From the NCBI RefSeq assembly GCF_000368585.1, contig NZ_KB849558.1, positions 1,379,359 through 1,443,358 on the forward strand: a stretch of 64,000 nucleotides of DNA, written 5' to 3'. This document shows positions 53,305-62,400 of the stretch, piece after piece. The notes under the pieces are model-generated. The model saw only the letters and a program-made list of their open reading frames with translations, was not told where the DNA came from and did no database searches. Position 1 is the first letter of the stretch, and each line of letters begins with the position of its first letter. Source of the DNA: Acinetobacter venetianus RAG-1 = CIP 110063 (GTDB taxonomy: Bacteria > Pseudomonadota > Gammaproteobacteria > Pseudomonadales > Moraxellaceae). The translations under genes were made by a program, and so were the position numbers.

Positions 53305-54483
53305 TTAAAACGTATAGGTAAAAATGACATTTGCCAGCTTGTTCCATTTATTGTCATCACCTGCTGCAAATGAATCAGCATTACCGCCAATAAATACATC
53401 ATTTTTACTCATGACATATTCTGTATAAACAGCAATATTCTTATAGTTCCAAGCCGCACCTATGATATTACGTTGTGAATCTTTATATCCTTTTTGGTCT
53501 TTATTGAAACCACTTAGCACGAGATAAGGCGTAATGTTTAAGTTATCTCTCACATTTTTAAAGGCATAATTGACATCAACTGAGTAAAACAGACCTTTAT
53601 TGGCAATATTGTATTCAGTATCAAATGAACCAAAGGTTGAGTAGTTCGAAATTGGATCTTTATTATCAATCTTGAGCTGCCCACCAGTAAGTGTAATCCC
53701 TAAATTCTGATAATTAATGGTATTGAATAAAGACCATGCTTTTCGACTACCATCTTGATTGTTCCGCTTGTTATCAATAGATGAATACCAATAGCTTCCC
53801 CCAACTGCCATTTTTAAATCATCATTGTTTATAAAATCGAGATCTTGTATTACTCGAGCTACAAACATATTTTTTTCTTTAAGGCTCGTCATCGTTGGAT
53901 CATCTGTTTTCACAGCATTTGCTGAATAACGCGCTGTATCGTTATCTGCTGTCCCAGTATAGTTACCGCCATCTCGTGCAAAATAGGCTAAGTCAAACTT
54001 GGTAGCCGATGGTAACTCCGCATGATAATTAACACCAAGATTAAGGGTATCTTGCAAACCTAGTGTGTAATTCATACCTGCATAGAAACTACTATCCCAA
54101 AAACGGCTGGGACCAAATGGAACGGGTTGTAAACCTAACGTAATATTGTCTGTTTCATTTAAACGATAGCCTGCATAAGCCGAAACCAAGGTTGAAAAAT
54201 CACATAGGTCTGACCATTGATAACAGCGCCATTGAGCGCTACCAAAAACTTTAGGTGACTCATACCCAAAATTTAAAATAGCAGCATCAAACTTAATACT
54301 ATTATCGGGATCAATATCTTTGCCATAATCTTTATAATTATATTTAGCACGTAAAGTTGCCGAAACGGTTAATGCTCCTGTATCTGCTTTTGGATTCCCA
54401 AATGTAATTCCAGCAAATGAAGGCGCCGCTAAACTGAAGATAAATAAGCCCGTTGCAACATCACGATAAAATTTTGTATTCAT
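53305..54483 (-). CDS. Outer-membrane porin of the quaternary-amine cluster
   Basis: 392 residues with a signal peptide (FIFSLAAPSFA cleavage), amphipathic strands throughout, and a C-terminal strand ending NVIFTYTF with the terminal Phe needed for outer-membrane assembly. It shows no close resemblance to the porin at 5837. Its place behind the Rieske/BCCT cluster suggests a channel for that substrate. A 176-base gap separates it from the cupin gene. Confidence 0.85.
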   Translation of the reverse strand: MNTKFYRDVATGLFIFSLAAPSFAGITFGNPKADTGALTVSATLRAKYNYKDYGKDIDPDNSIKFDAAILNFGYESPKVFGSAQWRCYQWSDLCDFSTLVSAYAGYRLNETDNITLGLQPVPFGPSRFWDSSFYAGMNYTLGLQDTLNLGVNYHAELPSATKFDLAYFARDGGNYTGTADNDTARYSANAVKTDDPTMTSLKEKNMFVARVIQDLDFINNDDLKMAVGGSYWYSSIDNKRNNQDGSRKAWSLFNTINYQNLGITLTGGQLKIDNKDPISNYSTFGSFDTEYNIANKGLFYSVDVNYAFKNVRDNLNITPYLVLSGFNKDQKGYKDSQRNIIGAAWNYKNIAVYTEYVMSKNDVFIGGNADSFAAGDDNKWNKLANVIFTYTF

Positions 54484-54659
54484 TTACAATTCCTTGTTTA
54501 AATAAAAGTATTAAGAAACTTCGCCCTGTTTCTTATTGCACTGTTGTATCAAAAACTTTTCCAGCAGATTTTTGACTCGTGTTTGTTGTTGTTTATGTGC
54601 AAATTTCTATTTAATTCAACGCAAAACTTGCACACTGCATCAATTTATGATTAAAAAAA

Positions 54660-55013
54660 TTAAGAAATACCGTGAATTTCTTTCCAATTACCAGGATGTA
54701 CGACATAACCAAATAATGCATGACCGCCATAAATGAGTTCTGTACCTTCAGGTATCCATAGCATTTGACCTGGATGAACTTCATATTTTTGACCATTTGC
54801 AGTTAATTCAAAGCAGCCTTCAATTACAAAAACCACTTCGTCATAAAGCAAAGTCCAAGAAACTTCTGCACCTTCCCAACGAGCAAAACCAATTCCCATA
54901 TTTGGAGAAACGTCAGCGCCTATCGCTCTCGCCACATAAGCTGTTCCTGTTGGCGTCTCACCTCGTAAATTAAAAATAAGCTCTTTATTATCAACTAACT
55001 TAACTTCTTTCAT
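54660..55013 (-). CDS. EutQ-like cupin protein
   Basis: 117 residues with one cupin barrel (WTLLYDEVVFVIEGCFELTA, HPGQMLWIPEGTELIYGG). The conserved His pair of metal cupins is replaced (YDE), as in EutQ-type ethanolamine utilisation cupins. It follows the FAD oxidoreductase gene by 13 bases. A role in amine or aldehyde handling is inferred from location. Confidence 0.8.
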   Translation of the reverse strand: MKEVKLVDNKELIFNLRGETPTGTAYVARAIGADVSPNMGIGFARWEGAEVSWTLLYDEVVFVIEGCFELTANGQKYEVHPGQMLWIPEGTELIYGGHALFGYVVHPGNWKEIHGIS

Positions 55014-55026
55014 ATTTGTATCCTAC

Positions 55027-56352
55027 TTACAACTCACTACGGCTTTGCCATTTTGCTAAGGCAATACGGAACTTAACGCCCATTCCTAGAAAAGGCTCAG
55101 GCGGATTTAAACTTGGCATTCCAGTCACATATTGAATGTCTCTCAAGGATTGAGAGTCAGCTCCGACAGCTAAATCAGCAAGTAAAGTCCCTGAAATCGT
55201 GCCCCATGCAGCACCAACACCGTTATCGCAAGCACTGGCATAGACACCATTCTCTAGCTCACCAAAGAAGTTGGTAAAGTTACGTGAAATCGCATAGACC
55301 CCGCCCCAAGTATGGGTAAACGGTACACTCTCGAATTCTGGATAACGCGCAAGAAATGCTTTTCGGTGTTCATCATGTATTCCACGGCGAATATCATCTG
55401 AAATATTGGCACCATATTTTGGAACATGCTTATAAGTGTTACGAATCAGAATTCTTCGATCTGCTGTCATACGTAAAGTTGTTCCAGCATGATCTGCTGG
55501 AGTAAGTCCCCAATTCAGCTGACCTGTATAATGTTTCATTTCAAGATCTGAAAGTGGACGCGTCCAACTGGCAAAAGTCATCACGGGTAATAAACGATTT
55601 TTGAGATAACCAAATTCTTTGGTGAAAATACTCGTACCTAATAATAATTTTGGTGTTTGGATAGTACCTTCATCACCTTTTAGCACCCATTTCCCATCTT
55701 GTTTTTCTAAATGTCGAATTGGAGACTGCTCCAGTAACTCAACATTTTCAGGTAAATTTTCTCCCATACCTCTTACCAATGCAGCAGGCTGCATGAGATA
55801 AGAACCCGGCGTAAAAATTGCCCGACTATAATAGTCTGTCCCAAGTACGCCTTTGAGTTCCTCTTTTTCAACCCAACGATACGGTTCACCTAAGTCTTTC
55901 ATGAGATGTTCAAAGTGTTGAAGATGCGCCTCACCTCTTTCACCAACTGCACCTTGATATTTACCGACAGCAGACCATTGGCAATCGATATTGAAACGTT
56001 CAACTAAACCTTGTAATTGTGAAATTGCCGCACGATTCAAACTCAATAGTTTTTGTTTATGTGCTGCATCTGGATGCTCTAGTGAAAACTTATGTGGTAA
56101 ATCAATCACAAACCCTGAGTTACGACCCGATGCACCTTCAGCAACTCGTTGAGCATCAATCAAAATAATACGTGCATCAGGTTTTAATTCTGCCAATCTC
56201 CGCGCTGCTGCTAGACCTGCAAACCCAGCACCGATAATTGCATAATCCGCTGTTTGAGAACCTTTTAACTTTTTAACAGGTGCTGCTGGAGCTAAAGCAG
56301 CATACCAACCACAGCTGTTATCATCATTTGGTAAAGCAATCATGTTCTTCAT
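55027..56352 (-). CDS. FAD-dependent amine oxidoreductase (DAO / PuuB-like)
   Basis: 441 residues. The FAD motif is IIGAGFAGLAAARRL near residue 38, and GVGAAWGTISGTLLADLAVG closes the FAD domain. It resembles gamma-glutamylputrescine oxidase and other DAO-family enzymes that oxidise secondary amines to imines/aldehydes. It starts 3 bases after the rubredoxin-fusion gene. Expected substrate: an N-methyl or secondary amine made by the Rieske enzyme. Confidence 0.88.
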   Translation of the reverse strand: MKNMIALPNDDNSCGWYAALAPAAPVKKLKGSQTADYAIIGAGFAGLAAARRLAELKPDARIILIDAQRVAEGASGRNSGFVIDLPHKFSLEHPDAAHKQKLLSLNRAAISQLQGLVERFNIDCQWSAVGKYQGAVGERGEAHLQHFEHLMKDLGEPYRWVEKEELKGVLGTDYYSRAIFTPGSYLMQPAALVRGMGENLPENVELLEQSPIRHLEKQDGKWVLKGDEGTIQTPKLLLGTSIFTKEFGYLKNRLLPVMTFASWTRPLSDLEMKHYTGQLNWGLTPADHAGTTLRMTADRRILIRNTYKHVPKYGANISDDIRRGIHDEHRKAFLARYPEFESVPFTHTWGGVYAISRNFTNFFGELENGVYASACDNGVGAAWGTISGTLLADLAVGADSQSLRDIQYVTGMPSLNPPEPFLGMGVKFRIALAKWQSRSEL

Positions 56353-56355
56353 CCC

Positions 56356-57714
56356 TTAAACTATAGCTGGCGTGATATTTAGCTTATCAACCCATTGACT
56401 ACGCTGATGCTGTAACTGTTTGCCTAGTAAAGCAAAACCAGATAATTTCCCAGTAACATCGTAAAAAGCTGCTGCCCACTCATCGTCAGATTGTTCGATA
56501 CGCCATTCACCCGCTCCAACTGCTGGTAATACGGATAACGGTAAGATTGGTGTTTTTACCAACACAGGCGTTGCTTTTAATGCCGCATCTGTTGGTTTAC
56601 CTAATAGGCTATTTGCTAAAGCAGGAAGTGCTTGATTGATTGGATTGATATACGGTGCCCAAATACCATCAACTTCTGCACAATCACCCAGTGCAAAAAT
56701 TGCAGGGTCATTTGTTCGATGATCAAGTCCAGTACAGATGCCGTGTTTGACTTCAAGACCAGCGGATTGAGCTAAGGCAGTGTTTGGTCGTAAACCTACA
56801 GCACTCAATATCAGGTCAGTTTCTAACTGCTGACCGTCTTGTAAAATCAACTGATAACGATCACCTCTTGCATGAATAGAACGAATACTGTTTTGTAATT
56901 TCCATTCAACGCCAATCTCAGTGAGTGCATTTTGTAATGCTTGACCAAGTTGTGGTGGAATCAAACGTCCCATCGCGGATTGACCTAGACCAACCACTGT
57001 CACTCGAGTTCCATGAGCAGCAAGATCATTTGCAAACTCACAACCAATCAGCCCATCACCTAAGATCGTAACATGCTGTTTATCTTTTAATTTCTCTCGA
57101 AATAAACGATAGTCTGCGAGATCATTCACACTGTGAACCTGTGCAGTGTCACCATCTATAGGAATATTGATCGGGTTCGCACCTGTTGCAAGCACCAAAT
57201 GACCATAAGAATATTCCCCTATAGAGGTTTGAATTTTTTTATGATCACGATCAATTGCGAGAACCTGAGTGTGTGGATAAACACGAATATTAAGACGTTG
57301 TTCCCAACTCAATGCCGATTCGCGCACCAAGCTCTCACTGTCTTTACCCAAAGCTAATGCATTTGATAAAGCAGGTTTGCTATATAAAGCTCCATCATCA
57401 GCCGTAAATACGGTAATAGACAAATCTGAAGATTGAGCACGTAATGTCGAAGCGAGCTGATATCCAGCGTGTCCACTGCCAATAATCACCACGGGTTGAA
57501 CAACATGTTCCTCTGAATTCTCTTGCGCTGCTGTTTCAATATCCATATCGGTGATATCGAGCATCTCAAAGTCAGCTTTACCGACCTGACAATCTGGACA
57601 CATCCAATCTTCAGGAACATCTTCCCACTTCGTTCCCGGAGCAATTCCATCAGCTGGCCAGCCTTTCGCTTCATCATAAATCCAGCCACAGACAATGCAT
57701 AACCACTTCTTCAT
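56356..57714 (-). CDS. Rubredoxin-rubredoxin reductase fusion
   Basis: 452 residues. Residues 1-55 are a rubredoxin with iron ligands Cys6, Cys9, Cys39 and Cys42 (CIVCGWIY, MCPDCQVG). Then comes an FAD/NAD reductase: VIIGSGHAGYQLASTLR, ATGANPINIPI, VTILGDGLIGCEFA and FALGDCAEVDG. Both halves are known separately from alkane hydroxylase systems; the fusion delivers electrons from NAD(P)H to rubredoxin in one chain. It is the only electron-carrier gene in this cluster, so it may feed the Rieske oxygenase at 59171. Confidence 0.92.
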   Translation of the reverse strand: MKKWLCIVCGWIYDEAKGWPADGIAPGTKWEDVPEDWMCPDCQVGKADFEMLDITDMDIETAAQENSEEHVVQPVVIIGSGHAGYQLASTLRAQSSDLSITVFTADDGALYSKPALSNALALGKDSESLVRESALSWEQRLNIRVYPHTQVLAIDRDHKKIQTSIGEYSYGHLVLATGANPINIPIDGDTAQVHSVNDLADYRLFREKLKDKQHVTILGDGLIGCEFANDLAAHGTRVTVVGLGQSAMGRLIPPQLGQALQNALTEIGVEWKLQNSIRSIHARGDRYQLILQDGQQLETDLILSAVGLRPNTALAQSAGLEVKHGICTGLDHRTNDPAIFALGDCAEVDGIWAPYINPINQALPALANSLLGKPTDAALKATPVLVKTPILPLSVLPAVGAGEWRIEQSDDEWAAAFYDVTGKLSGFALLGKQLQHQRSQWVDKLNITPAIV

Positions 57715-57738
57715 CTTGCCTATTCCCTTTTGATACGA

Positions 57739-59169
57739 CTACCGGTTATGTTTCAAACGAATCCCGATATTTCGGGTTTGAACATAACTGTAAATGGCTT
57801 CCTGCCCTTTCTCTCGACCAAAGCCAGACAAACCTACACCACCAAATGGCGTTTCGATTCCACCAGCAAACCACTCATTAATAAAAACTTGCCCTGCAAT
57901 CAATCGCTGAGCTACACGCAAACTTTGGTTAAGATTTTCACCAAATACACCTGCAACTAGACCGAAATCCGTTCCATTAGCAATCGCTACAGCCTGATCC
58001 TCATCTTCGAATGGCATGATTACCATGACAGGCCCAAATACTTCTTGTTGAGCAATCGACATGTGTGGTTGTGCTTCAATAATTGTCGGTAGTACAAAAT
58101 ATCCATCGTGTTGGGCAGCTTGACCACCTGTTAAGATTTGAGCACCTTCTTCACGCGCTGTTTCAATCATTGCAAGAATTTGTTGCTGCTGATCTTTCGA
58201 AACGACGGGTGTAAGTTCAGCATTTTCTTCGCCAATGCCAACATTTAAACTTTCGGCTAAAGCAACGACTGCATTTTTAACTTCGTCATATCGGCTACGA
58301 TGTACCAATAAACGAGACATTGCTGAACAAACTTGACCCGCGTTATAGAAAATACCGACTTTTACACTGCGCAATAACTGTTCAATATCAACATCAGCAA
58401 ACGCAATTGCAGCAGACTTACCACCTAATTCCATCACAGAAGGCGTCGCACGCTCAGCGGCGTCTCGTAAAATTCGCTGTCCAGTCGGAACAGAACCTGT
58501 AAACACAATTTGATTCGTATCAGCGTGTTTGACTAAATGGCTTCCCACCTCAGAACCTTTGCCACAAAGCAAGTTCACTGCACCTTTTGGAAAACCTGCT
58601 TTCTCGATCGCTTGAATTAATAAAATCATGCCTAATGGAGAAACTTCTGGCGATTTAATAACAACCGCATTACCAGCAGCCAAAGCAGGTGCAAGCGAAC
58701 GAGCACAGATAGAAACTGGGAAATTCCACGGAACAATTTGAACTGAAACACCCATTGGAATATATGAAGTGAAATCTACATAGTCCTTTCCTAAAGGAAC
58801 GGAGATCCCTTCGATCTTGTCCGCCATACCAGCGTAATATTCAAAATAGCGAGCGGCTTCATCGAATTCCTCTCGCGCAGTTGCTAAATTTTTTCCATTT
58901 TCTCGACAAAGAATTAAAGCGCCCTCTTCAGCAATTTCACGAATTGCTTCTGCGGCTTTTAACATCCAAGTGGTACGCTGAGCTGGGCGAACGTCCGTTA
59001 ATAGACCACTGTTTACACAGCAACGCGCAGCATGCATTGCTGCATCAGCATCTTCAATACTCGCTTGAGCCACTGTAGCAAATACACTTGCCGTTGCTGG
59101 ATTGATGACTTCCAATTGGCGGGAAGAATCCCGCCACTGACCATCAACATAGTTGAGGTAATGTTGCAT
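57739..59169 (-). CDS. NAD(P)-dependent aldehyde dehydrogenase
   Basis: 476 residues from the ATG at 59169, which has GGAGG 6 bases upstream and lies one base after the Rieske stop; the longer frame overlaps that gene and is rejected. Motifs are VPWNFPVSI, IKSPEVSPLG, MELGGKSAA with the general base, and NAGQVCSAMSR with the catalytic Cys. It resembles betaine- and aminoaldehyde dehydrogenases. Probably oxidises the aldehyde released by the oxygenase or the FAD oxidase. Confidence 0.93.
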   Translation of the reverse strand: MQHYLNYVDGQWRDSSRQLEVINPATASVFATVAQASIEDADAAMHAARCCVNSGLLTDVRPAQRTTWMLKAAEAIREIAEEGALILCRENGKNLATAREEFDEAARYFEYYAGMADKIEGISVPLGKDYVDFTSYIPMGVSVQIVPWNFPVSICARSLAPALAAGNAVVIKSPEVSPLGMILLIQAIEKAGFPKGAVNLLCGKGSEVGSHLVKHADTNQIVFTGSVPTGQRILRDAAERATPSVMELGGKSAAIAFADVDIEQLLRSVKVGIFYNAGQVCSAMSRLLVHRSRYDEVKNAVVALAESLNVGIGEENAELTPVVSKDQQQQILAMIETAREEGAQILTGGQAAQHDGYFVLPTIIEAQPHMSIAQQEVFGPVMVIMPFEDEDQAVAIANGTDFGLVAGVFGENLNQSLRVAQRLIAGQVFINEWFAGGIETPFGGVGLSGFGREKGQEAIYSYVQTRNIGIRLKHNR

Positions 59170-59170
59170 G

Positions 59171-60361
59171 TTACGCCTCCAAAGCCACTTTAGCCTGTGT
59201 TGCAAGCCACTTTTGGAAGAAGTGAGTTGGTAAATCCATTTCTGGAGAGAACACACCACCTCCAAATCCTGGAGAATGACGACCTTTCTGCATCCCTTCT
59301 ACTGCACCAATATCTTCACTAAATACAACACGCCACGATTCAAGCGTTGCGGTACGGCAGGCTGCATACAAGTCTTTAGTTGACTCATCACCTACAAAGT
59401 AAAGACGCAATCTTTCAATTGTTTTTTCAGGGGCAATTGGGTCAATCATCATTGCAAACACATGATCAGCCTGAATCCCTAACAACACATTTGGAAATAA
59501 CGCGACATATTCTGCATGGCGTAATTTATCTTCAGGCCAATTTGGGAATTTTGGCAAATGTGTGCCTGCTGTATCCGAAAGGTTATATTTATAACTGCCT
59601 TGCCCTGCGAAACGATCTTCAAACATGATGTTGTAATGATCTTCAAGTTTCGAATAAGTATTTAATGCTGGATGTACCCACGGTAAGTGATACGCCTCAC
59701 AGTAATTCTCTACTGTAAGCTTCCAGTTACTTTTCACTTCAATTTCAAGATGTCCACCCATATTTACACGGCGGATTTGATCTAAGCCATTTTCACCCCA
59801 AAAAGGTTTCCAACGTTCCACTAATGGCGCGATGTGCTCTTCAAAAGATGGGGCATCGCCAGAAATATTGACAAAGACCATATCCATCCAAATTGCTGAA
59901 CGTAAGGCACGTAAACCATGCTTCTCGCATTTGAAGCGCTCGTCTTTATGCTGACCAATACCACCTACATGGGGCGTGCCTTTTAAATTACCGTTGAGAT
60001 CATAACTCCATGAATGGTATGGGCAGCGGATAACCCCCTCAACCACACCTTCTTCATGTACAAGTTGCATACCTCTATGGCTACAAACATTATGAAATAC
60101 TTGAACTTGTCCCTCGCGGTTACGCATCATCAATAATGGCAAACCCATAAATTCAATAGGCTTGATATAACCGTTTTTGACTAGATCTGAAGAGAAACCC
60201 ACACACACCCATGTTTTACTTAGAATATTGTCACGTTCAAAATTAAAATAATCAGCACTGGTATAAGCAATATTTGGCATACCATTTGATTCTGTAATCG
60301 GGTTTAATACATTATCGACTTGCTGGATGGTAATTAATTGCTGGCTAACTCGACTATTCAT
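59171..60361 (-). CDS. Rieske oxygenase alpha subunit, quaternary-amine type
   Basis: 396 residues. Rieske ligands are Cys93/His95 (NVCSHRGMQ) and Cys113/His116 (RCPYHSWSY). The iron site is ENYCEAYHLPWVHP (Glu222, His225, His230) with a later EDIGAVEGMQ for the third ligand. A bridging Glu rather than Asp is the mark of CntA and GbcA-like enzymes that cleave C-N bonds of quaternary ammonium compounds. It is not a close CntA match by eye. Adjacent BCCT transporter supports a betaine-like substrate. Confidence 0.88.
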   Translation of the reverse strand: MNSRVSQQLITIQQVDNVLNPITESNGMPNIAYTSADYFNFERDNILSKTWVCVGFSSDLVKNGYIKPIEFMGLPLLMMRNREGQVQVFHNVCSHRGMQLVHEEGVVEGVIRCPYHSWSYDLNGNLKGTPHVGGIGQHKDERFKCEKHGLRALRSAIWMDMVFVNISGDAPSFEEHIAPLVERWKPFWGENGLDQIRRVNMGGHLEIEVKSNWKLTVENYCEAYHLPWVHPALNTYSKLEDHYNIMFEDRFAGQGSYKYNLSDTAGTHLPKFPNWPEDKLRHAEYVALFPNVLLGIQADHVFAMMIDPIAPEKTIERLRLYFVGDESTKDLYAACRTATLESWRVVFSEDIGAVEGMQKGRHSPGFGGGVFSPEMDLPTHFFQKWLATQAKVALEA

Positions 60362-60688
60362 CTTATGATCTCCATGTATCTAAATGACGCAGCACTCCCT
60401 GCGTAACGATTGGCATTCAACGCTATTTCTTTAATGATTTTGTTTAATATCGATCAAGCAGACAAACGACTTTTTAGCTAGGCATCTATGAGTTTTAATC
60501 ATGCATTCCAAAATGATCTTGGATGTTCTATTTTCCCAACATAGAAAATAAAAAGACCCATGACTAAAACTCACACATCAGTGAGAATAAATCAGTTGAG
60601 CAAACTTCTTAGTCATTACTACTCTGTATTATTCGCACACAGCAGCTTACTGATATAAGCCGCTTGCAACGCAATCCAAGGAGGAGTT
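60362..60688. promoter_or_regulatory. Divergent promoter region of the Rieske/BCCT cluster
   Basis: 327 bases between the Rieske and BCCT genes. It holds a TATTTTC-N8-GAAAATA dyad (60529-60550), a good candidate LysR site for the regulator at 62401, and a shorter CTCAC-N6-GTGAG repeat. No gene seen. Confidence 0.5.
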
Positions 60689-62329
60689 ATGCGTGCTACA
60701 ACAGGGGTCTTTAAAGGACTTAATCCGACAGTGACTGTCGTTTCTAAAATATTAGTAATTTCTTTTGTTCTCTTTTGTGCTCTACAAGCCGACCAAGCTG
60801 GAAAAGCTTTTGAGATGGTTTCTGGCATTTTATTGCAAAATGTCAAATGGTTTTATCTTGGGTTATTAACCATCATTTTAGGTGTTCTCCTCTACTTAAT
60901 GATGAGCCGCTTTGGTCATATCCGATTAGGTAAAGATGATGAAAAACCTGAATTTAGCTTTGTCGGATGGATCTCAATGCTCTTTTCTGGCGGTATGGGT
61001 GTTGGCTTAGTTTTTTGGTCTGCTGCTGAGCCAATGTGGCACTACGCAAGCAATCCATTTACCTCAAATTTAAGCGATGAATCTGCCAGTATGGCAATGC
61101 AAATCACTTTCTTCCATTGGGGTTTACACCCTTGGGCTATTTTCTGTATGACGGCTTTAGCACTGGCCTATTTTTCATATCGAAAGGGCTTACCGTTCAG
61201 CTTACGTTCGATTCTCTATCCTATTATTGGTGATCGTATTTATGGCCCAATTGGTCATACCGTCGACATTCTTACAATCACAATTACCGCTTTCGGTGTA
61301 GCTCAATCACTGAGCATGAGTGTATTACAGATTAATTCTGGTCTAAATCAAGTCTTTGGTTTCGCCAATAGTCTCAGCTTACAATTTGTGATGCTTGCAA
61401 TCTTATGCAGCATTGCAACCGTTTCGGTTGTCATTGGTATCAATCGTGGTATGCAAAGATTGTCTGAACTCAATATGATCTTGGCAATTATATTAATTGC
61501 CATTTTGTTGATCGTTGGGCCAACACGTTACTTGTTAAATACCTTACTGGAATCTACAGGTAATTATGCCCAAAACATTATCAGCATGAGCCTTTGGAGT
61601 GATACTCAAAAAGATTCTGGTTGGCAAAATTGGTGGACTGCTTTCTATTGGCCATGGTGGATGACATGGGGACCTTTTGTCGGTATGTTCATCGCACGTA
61701 TTTCGCGTGGCCGTACTATTCGAGAACTGATTGCAGGTGCATTGATAGTACCCACATTGGTAACTGCAATTTGGATGTCAGTTGTTGGTGGCTCTGCACT
61801 CAAAGTTGAGCAGGATGCTCGCCATGCTTACGAAAAACAAACCGCAGCTTTAGTCGAAGCAGGTAAAACCGTTCCTAAATTTGAAGGTGGCCCTATTGTA
61901 AAAGCGACTCAACAGGATAATACACGAGCGCTATTTACGATGTTTAATAATATTGATAATGGAACCTTGGGACAAATTCTTAGTATTATCGCGTGTCTTT
62001 TACTCGCAACGTTCCTGATCACCTCAACAGATTGTGGTACACATGTTCTATGCTACATGGATGCTGAAGGTTCAACAGATACCCCAATTAAGATTCGGAT
62101 TGTTTGGGGCGTTTTGATTGCAATTATTGCAGGCGTACTGCTCTATGCAGGTGGTTTAAAGGCAATTCAAGCAGCATCAATTATCGCAGGTTTCCCAATC
62201 GCAATCTTTTTAGCCATCATGAGTGTGACATTATTTAAAAGCTTACGTCGTGAACAGCAACCATGGATGATGATGCCTGAACATGTTCGTCCTGAGTTCT
62301 GCAAAGAAAAAGATAACTGCTCTAAATAA
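60689..62329 (+). CDS. BCCT-family transporter
   Basis: 546 residues with twelve hydrophobic segments. Family signatures are GGMGVGLVFWSAAEPMWHY and WWMTWGPFVGMFIARISRGR. The Trp-rich substrate box is present (WPWWMTWGPF). BCCT proteins import betaine, choline, carnitine and related quaternary ammonium compounds. The ATG has AAGGAGG immediately upstream. It is divergent from the Rieske operon and the likely uptake system for it. Confidence 0.93.
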   Translation: MRATTGVFKGLNPTVTVVSKILVISFVLFCALQADQAGKAFEMVSGILLQNVKWFYLGLLTIILGVLLYLMMSRFGHIRLGKDDEKPEFSFVGWISMLFSGGMGVGLVFWSAAEPMWHYASNPFTSNLSDESASMAMQITFFHWGLHPWAIFCMTALALAYFSYRKGLPFSLRSILYPIIGDRIYGPIGHTVDILTITITAFGVAQSLSMSVLQINSGLNQVFGFANSLSLQFVMLAILCSIATVSVVIGINRGMQRLSELNMILAIILIAILLIVGPTRYLLNTLLESTGNYAQNIISMSLWSDTQKDSGWQNWWTAFYWPWWMTWGPFVGMFIARISRGRTIRELIAGALIVPTLVTAIWMSVVGGSALKVEQDARHAYEKQTAALVEAGKTVPKFEGGPIVKATQQDNTRALFTMFNNIDNGTLGQILSIIACLLLATFLITSTDCGTHVLCYMDAEGSTDTPIKIRIVWGVLIAIIAGVLLYAGGLKAIQAASIIAGFPIAIFLAIMSVTLFKSLRREQQPWMMMPEHVRPEFCKEKDNCSK

Positions 62330-62346
62330 CTAGTTGATACAAACAA

Positions 62347-62375
62347 ATAAAGGGATCAATTTGATCCCTTTATTT
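62347..62375. terminator. Bidirectional terminator
   Basis: AATAAAGGGATCAA / TTGATCCCTTTATT arms of 14 bp with a single-base centre, T run on the right and A-rich left side, between the BCCT gene and the convergent LysR gene. Confidence 0.9.
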
Positions 62376-62400
62376 TTATTTATAAATGATAAATGCTTTA

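Noticed and set aside
54611..54796. Minus-strand frame of 61 codons at the end of the cupin gene
   Set aside because: Overlaps the EutQ-like cupin gene in another frame without any domain.
59170..59265. Upstream extension of the aldehyde dehydrogenase gene
   Set aside because: It would overlap the Rieske oxygenase gene by 95 bases; the ATG at 59169 has a strong GGAGG site and the family N-terminus.
59171..60361. Carnitine monooxygenase CntA
   Set aside because: Shares the Rieske and bridging-Glu pattern, but the surrounding sequence does not resemble CntA closely and no CntB gene is adjacent.
60619..60846. Minus-strand open frame of 75 codons
   Set aside because: Overlaps the start of the BCCT gene on the other strand; no ribosome site or recognisable protein.
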